Source: A07HB70 sp964512675 (GTDB lineage: Archaea; Halobacteriota; Halobacteria; Halobacteriales; Haloferacaceae). Taken from it: 64,000 nucleotides of DNA. The DNA is taken from positions 62,001 to 126,000 of the forward strand of contig CAZEJR010000002.1 of the NCBI GenBank assembly GCA_964512675.1, read 5' to 3'. The notes under the pieces were generated by a model. It had not been told where the DNA came from. It ran no database searches and saw only the letters and a list, made by a program, of their open reading frames with translations. Made by a program: the position numbers and the translations under genes. Below are positions 35,991 to 44,698 of this stretch, one piece after another. The first letter of the stretch is position 1; the number at the start of each line of letters is the position of its first letter.

Positions 35991-36608
35991 ATGCCAGTCG
36001 TGGGAACGGTCGGACTGCCCGGCAGCGGCAAGGGCGAGGTGGCCGCCGTCGCGGAGTCGGAGGGAGTCCCCGTCGTGACGATGGGTGACGTGATCCGCGA
36101 GGCCTGTCGCGAGCGCGGGCTGGACCCGGCGGACCACCACGGCGAGGTCGCGCAGGCGCTCCGCGACGAGGGTGGGCCCGCCGCGGTTGCGGAGGCGTCG
36201 CTCCCACACGTCGAGCGCGCGCTCGCGGGAGCGTCTCTCGTCGTCGTCGACGGACTCCGGTCGCCCGCCGAGACCGAGCGGTTCCGCGAGCGGTTCGGCG
36301 AGGGGTTCTCTGTCCTCGCGGTCGAGGCGTCGTTCGAGACGCGTGCCGACCGCCTCGTCGAGCGCGGCCGGGACGCGACCGACGCCGACCGGGAGCGGCT
36401 GCGCGCCCGCGAGGAGCGCGAGCTCGGCTGGGGAATGGACGAGGTGATCGCGAACGCCGACCGTCGGGTCGAAAACGAGGACCGCTCGCTCGGGGCGTTT
36501 CGCGACGCCGTGCGCGAGGCGGTAGACGGGCTCCGCGGGCCCGACACGGACGCGGGGGCGGACACCCACGCCGGCACGGGGCGGGACGCGGGCGGTGTCG
36601 GTCGGTGA
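35991..36608 (+). CDS. UPF0200 family nucleotide kinase-like protein
   Basis: A 205-residue P-loop protein. It starts VVGTVGLPGSGKGEVAAVA (Walker A GLPGSGKGE), then has TMGDVIREACRERG, VVVDGLRSPAE and FETRADRLVERGRDATD, the pattern of UPF0200/dephospho-CoA kinase-like ATPases. The C-terminal ~30 residues are low-complexity D/A/G/T. The substrate is unknown. TTAACC (35959-35964) lies 27 bp upstream of the ATG. It overlaps the next gene by four bases (GTGA), forming an UPF0200-UPF0201 operon. Confidence 0.85.
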   Translation: MPVVGTVGLPGSGKGEVAAVAESEGVPVVTMGDVIREACRERGLDPADHHGEVAQALRDEGGPAAVAEASLPHVERALAGASLVVVDGLRSPAETERFRERFGEGFSVLAVEASFETRADRLVERGRDATDADRERLRAREERELGWGMDEVIANADRRVENEDRSLGAFRDAVREAVDGLRGPDTDAGADTHAGTGRDAGGVGR

Positions 36609-37009
36609 TCTACCGCGTGGACGTCCGGGTCGTCGCGCCCGTCTCCCCGACGGAGGTAACAGAACGGGTTGCCGACGCCGTGCGTGAGCTGTTCCCCTCC
36701 GCGACGATCCGGGAGGAGCCGGGACGGGTCGTCGGCGACGGTCACGGTCTCGACGAGCTGTCGCGGCGCCTCCACGAACAGGAGATACTCGACAGCGCAC
36801 GCCGGGAGTTCGACCGCCGGGCAGACGAGGACGGGTTCTCGTTCGCGCTGAAGAAGCAGGCCGCCCACGAGGGGGTCGTCAACTTCGCCGTCGGCAGCCC
36901 CGACGAACTCGGCGACATAGACGTACAGGTCACGGTCCACGAGCCGTCGGTGGCGGAGTACGTCGACCTCGTCGCGCCGGAGACGGTCGAGGGCGAGCCG
37001 GTCGACTGA
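36605..37009 (+). CDS. UPF0201 / RNA-binding domain-like protein
   Basis: A 134-residue protein matching the archaeal UPF0201 pattern: an alpha/beta start VDVRVVAPVSPTEVTERV, FPSATIREEPGRVVG, and the centre SARREFDRRADEDGFSFALKKQAAHEGVVNFA. It resembles L5-like folds and is thought to bind RNA. The start GTG at 36605 overlaps the UPF0200 stop, so the two are translated together. Confidence 0.85.
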   Translation: MIYRVDVRVVAPVSPTEVTERVADAVRELFPSATIREEPGRVVGDGHGLDELSRRLHEQEILDSARREFDRRADEDGFSFALKKQAAHEGVVNFAVGSPDELGDIDVQVTVHEPSVAEYVDLVAPETVEGEPVD

Positions 37010-37055
37010 GCGTTCGGCGGCGTCGGGGGCGCTCGCACCGGTAGATCTGCACACC

Positions 37056-37120
37056 CGGTGGGCCACCGTACCTGTAGATAGGTTTCTAAACGTGTGGAAT
37101 ACGCCGCACGGAGACTAAAG
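37056..37120 (+). promoter_or_regulatory. Promoter region of the HbpS-like gene, with a 13-bp palindrome
   Basis: CGGTGGGCCACCG (37056-37068) is a perfect palindrome around one central base. TTTCTAAAC (37083-37091) and CTAAAG (37115-37120) are TATA candidates; the latter is 27 bp from GTG 37145. The palindrome could be an operator, or the terminator hairpin of the preceding gene. Confidence 0.35.
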
Positions 37121-37144
37121 TAGCCGACGCGGCAGGGCTGACGC

Positions 37145-37588
37145 GTGGGAGATACCACACGAACGTCGGACGACATCACGCTCAGCGAGGCGACGGAGCT
37201 GGTCGCGGCTGCCGAGTCGAGGGCCGACGAGATCGGCAACCCGATGGTGATTACGGTGGCGAACTCCGAGGGGAACCTCGTCGCTCAGCACCGGATGGAC
37301 GACGCGTGGCTAGCGTCGGTTTCGATCTCGCGGAACAAGGCGTACACGTCGGCGGCGCTCGACACACCGACACACGAGCTCGCGGAGCCGTCGGAACCGG
37401 GGAACTCGCTGTACGGGCTGCAGACGACCGACGAGGGACGGATCGTGGTCTTCGGTGGCGGCTACCCGCTGGAGCGCGACGGCGACGTGGTCGGCACCAT
37501 CGGCGTCTCGGGCGGTGCCGTCGAACAGGACCGCGACGTCGCCGAGGCCGGCGTCGAGCGGTGGGAGGAGCTCGCCGCGACCGGGTGA
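37145..37588 (+). CDS. GlcG/HbpS family protein
   Basis: A 147-residue protein of the GlcG/HbpS fold: ITLSEATELVAAAESRADEIG, VITVANSEGNLVAQHRMDDAW, SISRNKAYTSAAL, FGGGYPLERDGDVVGTIGVSGGAVEQD. Some family members bind haem or sense redox (HbpS of Streptomyces); others sit with glycolate or propanediol genes. No signal peptide is seen, so it is cytoplasmic. It stands alone here, so the role is open. The start is GTG at 37145. Confidence 0.8.
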   Translation: MGDTTRTSDDITLSEATELVAAAESRADEIGNPMVITVANSEGNLVAQHRMDDAWLASVSISRNKAYTSAALDTPTHELAEPSEPGNSLYGLQTTDEGRIVVFGGGYPLERDGDVVGTIGVSGGAVEQDRDVAEAGVERWEELAATG

Positions 37589-37667
37589 GGCGGGCAGGGC
37601 AGTCGGTGACGGGACTGTCAGACCGCGACGAGCGGGGGCTCGCCGCCGGTCGCGGTCACCCGCCCCG

Positions 37668-38663
37668 CTACGCCAGCAGCAGCGTCAGCGCGACGGCCAG
37701 AAAGACGAGCTTCAGCGACGTGTTCAGCGCGACCACCCGCGACCCGAACTCGGGGCCCCAGACGCCGTACTGGAACGGGATCGACCGCTTGAACGTCGAG
37801 ACGCCGAGACTGACGAGGCCGCCGACCAGCATCGTCGCGACGGCGGTCCGGGGCGTAAACGGGCCGCCAGCGCCGACGAGGGGGGCCACCGCCGCCGCGC
37901 CCGCCGTCGTGTCGAACGCGAACACGGCGACGACGGGAACGGCGGCGCCGGGAAGGCCGAGGAGTGCCGCAAGCGGGTCGGCAGCCGCCGTCGCGGCCCG
38001 CAGGTCGACCGCGGCGACGAGGAGCGTCACTATCGCGTAGACGACGGCCAGGCGCGGGACGATGCGGCGGACGGTCGAGCGCGTGCTCCCGAGCGCCGCC
38101 CGCGCGGCACCGCCGAGCGAGTCGGGGCGGTCGGCGGTCGCCGGTCCGCCGTCGGGCGTCGGAGTCGGGTCGTCGGTGGGGTCGGAAGCCGGGGGCGAGA
38201 GCAGGAGCGCACCGCCGACCAGACCCGCGAGGGTGATACCGAGGGCGACGGCGGCGCGCGCACCGACGTAGAGCACGCCGACCCGAGCACCGAGAATCGG
38301 GATCAGGACGGGGACGTAGAACGTGAACAGGTGCTGGACGAAGCCGAAGAACGTGTTGACGGTGACGGCGACGAGCGTCTGACGGTCGGAGAGCCGCCCG
38401 GACTCCCGGAAGTCGGCGAGCATCCCGTAGCCCGCCGTCGTCGAGGCGGCGGTGGTGAGGATCGCCGTCCCCGCCTCGTCTGGGAGGTTCGCGGGGGCGG
38501 TCAGGTGTCGCGAGAGGCCGGCGACGCGCTCGACCGCCCCGAGTTCGACCGCGACGTTCGCGAGAAAGACACCGACGGCGACGAGGGCGGCGATACGCAG
38601 GACCCGGACGACCACCTCGACGACGAGCGCGGGGTCGAGCGTCTGGAGCAGCGCCACGATCAT
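37668..38663 (-). CDS. Nucleoside-recognition (Gate) domain membrane protein
   Basis: A 331-residue membrane protein with about nine helices. It carries the Gate pattern: FLANVAVELGAVERVAGLS, TTAASTTAGYGMLADFRESG and NTFFGFVQHLFTFYVPV, and in the second half FAFDTTAGAAAVAPLVGAG with KRSIPFQYGVWGPEFG. A D/P/T-rich cytoplasmic linker separates the halves. Related proteins are linked to nucleoside or spore-germination transport. Here it lies just after the split MgtE pair on the same strand. ATG at 38661-38663. Confidence 0.82.
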   Translation of the reverse strand: MIVALLQTLDPALVVEVVVRVLRIAALVAVGVFLANVAVELGAVERVAGLSRHLTAPANLPDEAGTAILTTAASTTAGYGMLADFRESGRLSDRQTLVAVTVNTFFGFVQHLFTFYVPVLIPILGARVGVLYVGARAAVALGITLAGLVGGALLLSPPASDPTDDPTPTPDGGPATADRPDSLGGAARAALGSTRSTVRRIVPRLAVVYAIVTLLVAAVDLRAATAAADPLAALLGLPGAAVPVVAVFAFDTTAGAAAVAPLVGAGGPFTPRTAVATMLVGGLVSLGVSTFKRSIPFQYGVWGPEFGSRVVALNTSLKLVFLAVALTLLLA

Positions 38664-38904
38664 GCCTCGGGCGCGGGCCACATATCGACGTCGGTCGGGC
38701 GGTCTCGCCCGCGGGCGCAGCGTCCCCCGGAGCGTCTCGTGCCGACGAGACGGGCGACGGCCCGGCGTGCCGGAGACATCGCGGGGCGGAGCCGACGGGC
38801 CGGTGAGTTCGGCGCGCGGCCCGTCGCCGCGGGACGTTCGGGCGTCGAACCGGGACCGAGTGACAGCGGCGCAGACGGTCGGCACACCGCACTGGCCCGT
38901 CGGG

Positions 38905-39465
38905 TCAGGCGAGCAGCCGGACGGCGGCGAACAGCACCACCACCCCGAGCACGTCACAGACGTTCGTGACGACCGGGACGACGACGTCGTCGGGGTCGAG
39001 GCCGAGGCGGTACGAGGCGTAGGTGGCACCGAGCGCGACGACAACCGCGAGGACGGCGAGCGCCAGCCCCGCAGCGACTGCCACCCGGACCACCGCGACG
39101 AGGGGCAGACGCGTGCCGCCGGTGACGGCGGCCATGAGCCACGCGCCAGCGCCGACGACGGGGAAGACGGTGGCCGCGAGACCGAGCGTCGCCAGCGCGT
39201 TTCCGACGAGAACCTCGCTCTCCGGGTCGAACGCGAGCAGGCCGAGGTGGAGCGCCGTCGAGAGCCGCGATGCGAGGACGCTCCCGAGGTTCCCCGCCGT
39301 GCCGATCGTGACCGGCACGAGGACGAGGATCGCGGGCGAGCGCAGGAGTGTCGACTCGAACCCGCCCAGCACCAGCCCGCTTCCGACCTCGACGAGCGTC
39401 AGGAGGAGGAGGAGTGGCAGGGTGGCGCGCGTTATCGCCCGGACGCTCCAGTCGGTGGCCGTCAC
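38905..39465 (-). CDS. MgtE-type magnesium transporter, membrane half 2
   Basis: A 186-residue membrane protein equal to one MgtE integral domain (five helices): LVLVPVTIGTAGNLGSVLASRLSTALHLG resembles the conserved P-x-x-x-x-x-x-GN loop, and DPDDVVVPVVTNVCDVLGV matches the D-P-D-x-x-x-P-x-x-T/D segment. It lacks the cytosolic N and CBS gating domains. GTG at 39463-39465 follows the partner gene at once. A pair of such proteins should form a heterodimer for divalent cation passage (inference). Confidence 0.85.
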   Translation of the reverse strand: MTATDWSVRAITRATLPLLLLLTLVEVGSGLVLGGFESTLLRSPAILVLVPVTIGTAGNLGSVLASRLSTALHLGLLAFDPESEVLVGNALATLGLAATVFPVVGAGAWLMAAVTGGTRLPLVAVVRVAVAAGLALAVLAVVVALGATYASYRLGLDPDDVVVPVVTNVCDVLGVVVLFAAVRLLA

Positions 39466-39466
39466 G

Positions 39467-40057
39467 TCACGCGCCCCCGAACAGCCCCGTCGTGCGGACG
39501 GCGCGGACGGCGAGGAGGAGGAAGGCGACCCCGAACACGTCGCCTGTCGTCGTCACCAGGGGCCCGACCAGCGCGTCCGGGTCGTACCCCCGACGGTAGC
39601 CCGCGAACACCGCCGTCACGACGACGGCGGTGAGCGTCGTCCCAGAGAGCAGCCCCGCGAGCAGCGCCACCGCGACGAGACCGGAGAGCGGTGCGGGCGC
39701 GGGGCCGGAGAGCACCGAGAGCGCCGCGAAGGCGACGACGGCGGCGAACGCGCTCGCGAGCAGGCCGTTCGCCAGTGCCGCGGCGCACGCCCGCACCAGC
39801 CGGTCGTCGGCGTCGGCGATTCGCGGTGTGATCATCCCCTGGTGGAGCGCGGTGGCGACGCGCGCGCCGAGCGACGAGTAGACGTTCCCCCGCGTCGCGA
39901 GGAGCGCGGGCACGAGAACGAGGAGACCAGGGACAGCGGCGAAGTCCGCGCGCAGGCCGCCGAGGACGACGCCGGCGACTAAGCCGCCGACGAGGCTGGC
40001 CGTGATGGCGGGCAGGGCCTCGCGGTAGGCGTCGCGCGCGACCCGCCCGAGGCTCAT
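39467..40057 (-). CDS. MgtE-type magnesium transporter, membrane half 1
   Basis: A 196-residue partner of the previous gene. It has LVLVPALLATRGNVYSSLGARVATALHQG (the conserved RGN loop) and YDPDALVGPLVTTTGDVFGVAFL. I chose ATG at 40055-40057 because it begins MSLGRVARDAYREALP, the usual family start, and a TTTAC box (about 40083-40088) lies 27 bp upstream; a GTG at 40123 is also open. Stop and next start are one base apart, so it is one operon. Confidence 0.85.
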   Translation of the reverse strand: MSLGRVARDAYREALPAITASLVGGLVAGVVLGGLRADFAAVPGLLVLVPALLATRGNVYSSLGARVATALHQGMITPRIADADDRLVRACAAALANGLLASAFAAVVAFAALSVLSGPAPAPLSGLVAVALLAGLLSGTTLTAVVVTAVFAGYRRGYDPDALVGPLVTTTGDVFGVAFLLLAVRAVRTTGLFGGA

Positions 40058-40153
40058 GAGCGAGGTGGCTGCGGCCAGCGGGGTAAACGCGTCGCTCACG
40101 TGGTGCGGGAGACGCGACCGCACGAGGAGACGGCGGCGCGGGGGGTCGCCGGC

Positions 40154-41356
40154 TCACCGTGTCACGGCGAGCGCGACGGCTGCCAGCGTCGCGACGGCGG
40201 CGGCGCCCGCGAGCGCCGAGAACGCGACCCGGAACGTCGAGACGTCCGAGAGATAGCCGACGACCGCCGGCGCCGCCGCCGCCGAGACGAGCATCACGGT
40301 CCGGACGACGCCGAGCGTTCCGCCAGCCACGTCGTCGGGGATTGCGGCCACGAGGTGGGTGTCGCGAACGGGACGGAAGCCGTGGAGGCCGACGCCCAGA
40401 CCCAGCACCGACGCGCCGAGGGCGAGCACCCCGGAGCAGAGGACCAGGGCGGCGAGGCAGACGGCTGCGAGGCCGAGGAGCGCCGCGACGACGCGGAGCG
40501 ACCCCACGCGGTCGGCGAGGCCACCGGTGAACGGCTGGACGCCGGCGGCGAGGAAGAACCCCGAGTAGAGGAGGCTCGCCGTCTCCGCGGTCAGGTTCGC
40601 GCCGTCGCTGAGATAGAGCGGCAGGAAGGAGATCAGACCGTTGATGACGAACGCGGCGACGACCGCGAGCACGGAGAACGAGAAGAACCGCGGGGCGCGG
40701 AAGGCCACGAGGTACGTGTGTATCCCGGCGTCGTCCCCGGTGTCGGCGGCGGGGGCGGGCGCCCGCGACGCGACACGGCGGCGGAAGGCGAGGCCGAGCG
40801 CCAGCGCGGTGACGGCGCCGCCGAGGAAGAGCAGGCGCCAGTCGACCGCCGCCGCGAGGACGACGGCGACGAGCGCCGGGGCGACGACACCCGCCGACTC
40901 GCCGACGGTGTCCATCACCCCGAGTGCGCCGCCGGTCCGGTCGGCGTACACCGTCGAGAGCAGGGTGATCGCGACGGTCTTGTGCGCGCCGGTGCCGACG
41001 CCGACGAGCACGACGGCGACGACGAGAACGGGGAACGCCGGCGCGAGAAAGAGCAGCGCGGCACCGAGCGCGGCGACCACCGCCCCGCCGGCGATGACGG
41101 CGACGGCCCCGACCCGGTCGGCGAGCGCACCGGACGGGAACTGCATCGCGGCGTAGCCGACGAGCAGGCCGGTGAACACCAGCCCGAGTTGGGTGTTCGA
41201 GACGGCGTACGTCTCGCGGAACGTGGGAAAGAGCGGCGGCAGGACGTAGCGCAGGAACTTCGCGAGAAACCACAGTCCCGCCGTGAGCGCGAGGACGTCG
41301 AGCGTCGACAGGCGCTCGCGCAGGGCGACCAGGCGTGCCGGCGCGAGCGTCGACAC
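40154..41356 (-). CDS. Major facilitator superfamily permease
   Basis: A 400-residue protein with twelve hydrophobic helices and a short central loop near residue 200 (ASRAPAPAADTGDD). MFS loop motifs are seen as GYAAMQFPSGALADRVGAV after helix 2 and FTGGLADRVGSLRV in the second half. The direction of transport and substrate cannot be told. GTG at 41354-41356 begins four bases after the srp54 stop on the same strand, so they may be co-transcribed. Confidence 0.82.
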   Translation of the reverse strand: MSTLAPARLVALRERLSTLDVLALTAGLWFLAKFLRYVLPPLFPTFRETYAVSNTQLGLVFTGLLVGYAAMQFPSGALADRVGAVAVIAGGAVVAALGAALLFLAPAFPVLVVAVVLVGVGTGAHKTVAITLLSTVYADRTGGALGVMDTVGESAGVVAPALVAVVLAAAVDWRLLFLGGAVTALALGLAFRRRVASRAPAPAADTGDDAGIHTYLVAFRAPRFFSFSVLAVVAAFVINGLISFLPLYLSDGANLTAETASLLYSGFFLAAGVQPFTGGLADRVGSLRVVAALLGLAAVCLAALVLCSGVLALGASVLGLGVGLHGFRPVRDTHLVAAIPDDVAGGTLGVVRTVMLVSAAAAPAVVGYLSDVSTFRVAFSALAGAAAVATLAAVALAVTR

Positions 41357-41360
41357 CCGA

Positions 41361-42740
41361 CTACCCGAACGGGCCGGCGCCGCCCATCCCGCCGCCCTGG
41401 TCGCCCATCTTGCGCATCATCCGCTGGAGGTCGCCGTCACCCATCCCCTGGAACTGCTTGAGCGTCCGCTCCATCATCCGGTGCTGTTCGAGCAGGTCCC
41501 GGACGAGGTCCGTCTCGACGCCCGCGCCGCGGGCGATACGGACCGTTCGCTCCTTTCCGACGACGCGGGGGTTCTCGAGCTCCGCCGCCGTCATCGAGTC
41601 CATCACCACCTCGAAGCTGCGCAGCCGATCCTGTGTGACGTCCATCGCGTCGTCCGGGAGCTGGTCCATCATCCCGCCGCCCAGGCCGGGGATCATGTCC
41701 ATCACCTGGTCGAGCGGCCCCATCCGGTCCATCGCCTGCATCTGCTTGCGCATGTCCCGGAGGGTGAACTCCCCCTCCAGCATGTCCTCCGGGTCCCAGT
41801 CGTCTTCCGCGTCGTCCGTCTCGGCCATCGCGCGCTCGACGCGCTCGGCGAGCTGCTGGAGGTCGCCCATCCCGAGCAGCCGGGAGACGAAGCCGCTCGG
41901 CTCGAACCGCTCGACGTCCTGGACCGTCTCGCCGGTGCCGAGGAAGGCGATCGAGGAGTCGGTCTGGTCGACCGCGGTGAGTGCGCCGCCGCCTTTGGCC
42001 GTGCCGTCCAGCTTGGTGACGACCACGCCGCCGACCCCGACGGCGTCGTCGAACTCGCGGGACTGCTCGCGGGCGCCCTGCCCGATCGCGGCGTCCATGA
42101 CCAGCAGCGAGCGGTCCGGGGAGACCGCCCGCTCGATCTCCTCGATCTCGTCGATCAGGTCGTCCTCCAGGGCGTGTCGACCCGCGGTGTCGACGATGTG
42201 GACCTCGGCGTCCTCGGTCGCCGCCAGCCCGTCGCGGGCGATCTGGACCGGGTCGTCCTCGTCCGGGTCGCCGTAGAACGCCACCTCCGCGCGCTCGCAC
42301 ATCTGCGCTGCCTGGTCGTAGGCGCCGGGACGGAACGTGTCGGTCTGAACCACGGCGGGCCGGAGGCCCTTCTTCGAGAACCACCACGCCATCTTCGCCG
42401 CGGTGGTGGTCTTGCCCGACCCCTGGAGCCCCGCGAGCATGATCGTCTGTGGCTCCAGCGGGATCTCGGTCGAGTCGCCGACGAGGTCGACCATCTCCTC
42501 GTAGACGATCCGGAGGACGTGGTCGCGGGCGCTCGTCCCCGCCGGCGGCTCCTCCTCCAGCGCGCGCCGCTCGATTGCGTCGGAGAGGGCGGTGACGAGG
42601 TCGACGGCGACGTCGGCCTGGAGGAGCGAGCGCTGGATCTCGCGGACGACGTTCGTGACGTCCTCCTCGGAGACGCGGGACTGCCCTCGCAGGTCGTCGA
42701 GGGTTCCGCGCAGCGAACTCCCGAGGTCGTCGAGTACCAT
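41361..42740 (-). CDS. srp54: Signal recognition particle protein SRP54
   Basis: A 459-residue SRP GTPase. The N domain helices come first, then the G domain with GLQGSGKTTTAAKMA, TDTFRPGAYDQ, VDTAGRH and TKLDGTAKGGGAL. The M domain has methionine-rich helices (RDMRKQMQAMDRMG, RMMRKMGDQGGGMGG). It binds signal peptides and 7S RNA and docks at FtsY to target membrane proteins. A TTTAC element near 42765 lies 27 bp upstream of ATG 42738-42740. ftsY is the next gene upstream. Confidence 0.97.
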   Translation of the reverse strand: MVLDDLGSSLRGTLDDLRGQSRVSEEDVTNVVREIQRSLLQADVAVDLVTALSDAIERRALEEEPPAGTSARDHVLRIVYEEMVDLVGDSTEIPLEPQTIMLAGLQGSGKTTTAAKMAWWFSKKGLRPAVVQTDTFRPGAYDQAAQMCERAEVAFYGDPDEDDPVQIARDGLAATEDAEVHIVDTAGRHALEDDLIDEIEEIERAVSPDRSLLVMDAAIGQGAREQSREFDDAVGVGGVVVTKLDGTAKGGGALTAVDQTDSSIAFLGTGETVQDVERFEPSGFVSRLLGMGDLQQLAERVERAMAETDDAEDDWDPEDMLEGEFTLRDMRKQMQAMDRMGPLDQVMDMIPGLGGGMMDQLPDDAMDVTQDRLRSFEVVMDSMTAAELENPRVVGKERTVRIARGAGVETDLVRDLLEQHRMMERTLKQFQGMGDGDLQRMMRKMGDQGGGMGGAGPFG

Positions 42741-42843
42741 ACCGACCCGTCGCCGCCCGCGGCGTAAATGCTTGTGCTATGCACGGACGGTCGCGAAGTG
42801 TGATGCACGCCCCAGGAGAGTGCGCCGACCCGCGTGACCCGCC

Positions 42844-43887
42844 CTACTCGCCCAGCAGGTCCGCAACCAGCGCTTCGGGGTCGAACCGCCGCAGGTCGTC
42901 GTAGCCCTGCCCGGTTCCGAGGAAGAGTACCGGCTTGCCGGTCACCTGCGCCACCGAGATCGCCGCGCCGCCCTGCGAGTCCGCGTCGGCCTTCGTCAGC
43001 ACCGCGCCGTCGACCGCGGCGGCGTCGTCGAACTCCGCCGCGCGGCGCACCGCGTCCTGTCCGGCGACCGCCTCGTCGACGAACAGCGTCATGTCCGGGT
43101 CGACCACACGGCCGATCTTCGAGAGCTGCTCCATCAGGTCGTTCGAGGTGTGGAGCCGCCCCGCGGTGTCGCCCAGCACCACGTCGACGTCGTTCGCCTC
43201 GGCGTACTCGACGGCGTCGTAGACCACGGCGGCGGGGTCACCGCCCTGCTCGTGGGAGATGAGCTTCAGTCCGAGCGCGTCGGCGTGCTCGCGGATCTGC
43301 TCGTTCGCCCCGGCGCGGTAGGTGTCGCCGTTCGCGAGGACGACCGAGAGGCCGCGCTCCTGGAGGTACCGACCGAGCTTCGCGATCGTCGTCGTCTTGC
43401 CGACGCCGTTGACGCCGGTGAACACGATCGTGACCGGCGTCTCGGTCTCGGCGACGGCCTCGTCGAAGTCGAACTGTCCGACGCGGATCACCTCGACCAG
43501 CGCCTCGCGTAGCGCCTCGCGGACGAGACCGGCGGTGGTGTCGACCTGCTTGCGGGTCTCGCCGATCAGCTCCTCGCGCACCCGGTCGAGAATCGTCTCG
43601 GCGACGCCCATCTCGACGTCGCTCTCGATCAGCGCCATCTCCAGGTCCCAGAGCGGCTCCTCGAGGTCCTCCTCCTCGATGACGATCCGTCCGGTCGCGT
43701 AGGCCTTTGCACGGGTGAGCCGACCAGCCGGCGAGCCGTCGTCGTCGGCGTCGTCGACGTCGTCCGCCGACACGGGGCGCTCCGGGCGCTCTGACTCGGA
43801 CTCGTCGACGTCGTCAGCCGCCTCCTCTGCGGCGGCTTCGGCGTCCTCGCGGAACGAGTCGAGCCTGTCTTTCAGTCCGTCGAACAC
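42844..43887 (-). CDS. ftsY: SRP receptor FtsY
   Basis: A 347-residue SRP receptor GTPase. An acidic, D/E-rich N-terminus of about 50 residues precedes the NG domain: FTGVNGVGKTTTIAKLG, NGDTYRAGANEQ, LGDTAGRLHTSNDLMEQL, TKADADSQGGAAIS and FLGTGQGYDDLRRFD. It recruits the SRP-ribosome complex to the membrane. GTG at 43885-43887, giving VFDGLKDRL, is the most likely start. It lies six bases after the prefoldin gene, in the order LX - prefoldin alpha - FtsY. Confidence 0.96.
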   Translation of the reverse strand: MFDGLKDRLDSFREDAEAAAEEAADDVDESESERPERPVSADDVDDADDDGSPAGRLTRAKAYATGRIVIEEEDLEEPLWDLEMALIESDVEMGVAETILDRVREELIGETRKQVDTTAGLVREALREALVEVIRVGQFDFDEAVAETETPVTIVFTGVNGVGKTTTIAKLGRYLQERGLSVVLANGDTYRAGANEQIREHADALGLKLISHEQGGDPAAVVYDAVEYAEANDVDVVLGDTAGRLHTSNDLMEQLSKIGRVVDPDMTLFVDEAVAGQDAVRRAAEFDDAAAVDGAVLTKADADSQGGAAISVAQVTGKPVLFLGTGQGYDDLRRFDPEALVADLLGE

Positions 43888-43892
43888 GGCCC

Positions 43893-44366
43893 TTACTCGT
43901 CGCCCTGCTGTTGCATCTGCTGCATCTGCTGTTGCTGCATCTGTTGCTGGAGCTGCTGGGCCTCGGACTCCAGTTCGTCCTGCTCGTCCTCGAGCTCCTC
44001 GACGTCGGCCCGGAGCTCGTCGATCCGGTCGTCGAGCCGGTCGCGCTTGCGCTCGAGCGCCTCGACCGCGTCGGTCTGGTCCTGTTCTGCGGCGTAGTCG
44101 CCGCCGAGGTCGACTATCACCTCGTCGATGTCTTCGACCGTCGCGCGGACGTACGCGCCGCCGCCGAGCGGCACCTGGACGACCGAGCCGGTGTCGAGCC
44201 GGTCGAGCGCGTCGGTGGCCTCGTCGATCTCGCGCTGCTCCACGCGGGCCGCCTCGATCTCTGCCCGGACGGCCTCGACCTCCTCCTCGACGGCTTGGAT
44301 CGCCTCGGAGAGCTGCTGGAGCTGCTGACGGCCCTGACCGCCGCCGCCGCCGCCACCGAGACTCAC
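43893..44366 (-). CDS. pfdA: Prefoldin alpha subunit
   Basis: A 157-residue protein with two long coiled-coil helices around a beta hairpin (TGSVVQVPLGGGAYVRATVE, DEVIVDLGGDYAAE), the classic prefoldin alpha layout. The tail is Q/M-rich (QQQMQQQQMQQMQ). Prefoldin hands unfolded chains to the thermosome. GTG at 44364-44366 overlaps the LX stop (GTGA). The Gly-rich N-terminus (LGGGGGGG) and Gln-rich tail make the ends poorly conserved. Confidence 0.92.
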   Translation of the reverse strand: MSLGGGGGGGQGRQQLQQLSEAIQAVEEEVEAVRAEIEAARVEQREIDEATDALDRLDTGSVVQVPLGGGAYVRATVEDIDEVIVDLGGDYAAEQDQTDAVEALERKRDRLDDRIDELRADVEELEDEQDELESEAQQLQQQMQQQQMQQMQQQGDE

Positions 44367-44554
44367 GCCGGGACCTCCTCGGCTGTCGGCTCCGGCTCGT
44401 CGAGGTCGATCTGTGTGCGCTTGAGGCCGTGTTCGCTCCCCAGTTCCGCGTAGACACGCTCGGTCGCGACAGCCGCGTTCGGCGCCTCGACCGTCTTGCT
44501 GAACGGCTGGGCGCCGCCGCGGGCCTGGTAGTGGCCGCTGACGCTGAACTCCAT
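44363..44554 (-). CDS. rplX: 50S ribosomal protein L18Ae/LX
   Basis: A 63-residue protein with the LX pattern FSVSGHYQARGGAQPFSKTV and ATERVYAELGSEHGLKRTQI. It is an archaeal large-subunit protein equal to the first half of eukaryotic L18A. ATG at 44552-44554 has TTTTC (about 44579-44583) 27 bp upstream, marking the operon promoter for LX - prefoldin alpha - FtsY. The acidic tail (DEPEPTAEEVPA) is a halophile addition. Confidence 0.92.
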   Translation of the reverse strand: MEFSVSGHYQARGGAQPFSKTVEAPNAAVATERVYAELGSEHGLKRTQIDLDEPEPTAEEVPA

Positions 44555-44698
44555 ACCAGAACGTGGGCGAGCGGCGGGGAAAAGTCCTGTTATGCCCCTG
44601 GAGCCGGGTGCGGCGGGGAGACCGACCCGCCCGGGCGCCGAACACCGCCGACGAGTCCCGGACCGGCAGACGGCGGCGATCGGCGACCGCGTCACCGG

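Noticed and set aside
36542..36600. Low-complexity end of the UPF0200 protein as a frameshift artefact
   Set aside because: The frame runs cleanly into a GTGA overlap with the next gene, so the acidic tail is most likely genuine.
38664..38904. Possible small gene between the Gate-domain gene and MgtE
   Set aside because: The open frames there are Arg/Pro-rich, with no start signal or TATA box in the right place. I see nothing in this 240-bp gap.
43911..43965. CAG/CTG-like short repeat
   Set aside because: It is the Gln/Met-rich C-terminus of prefoldin alpha on the minus strand.
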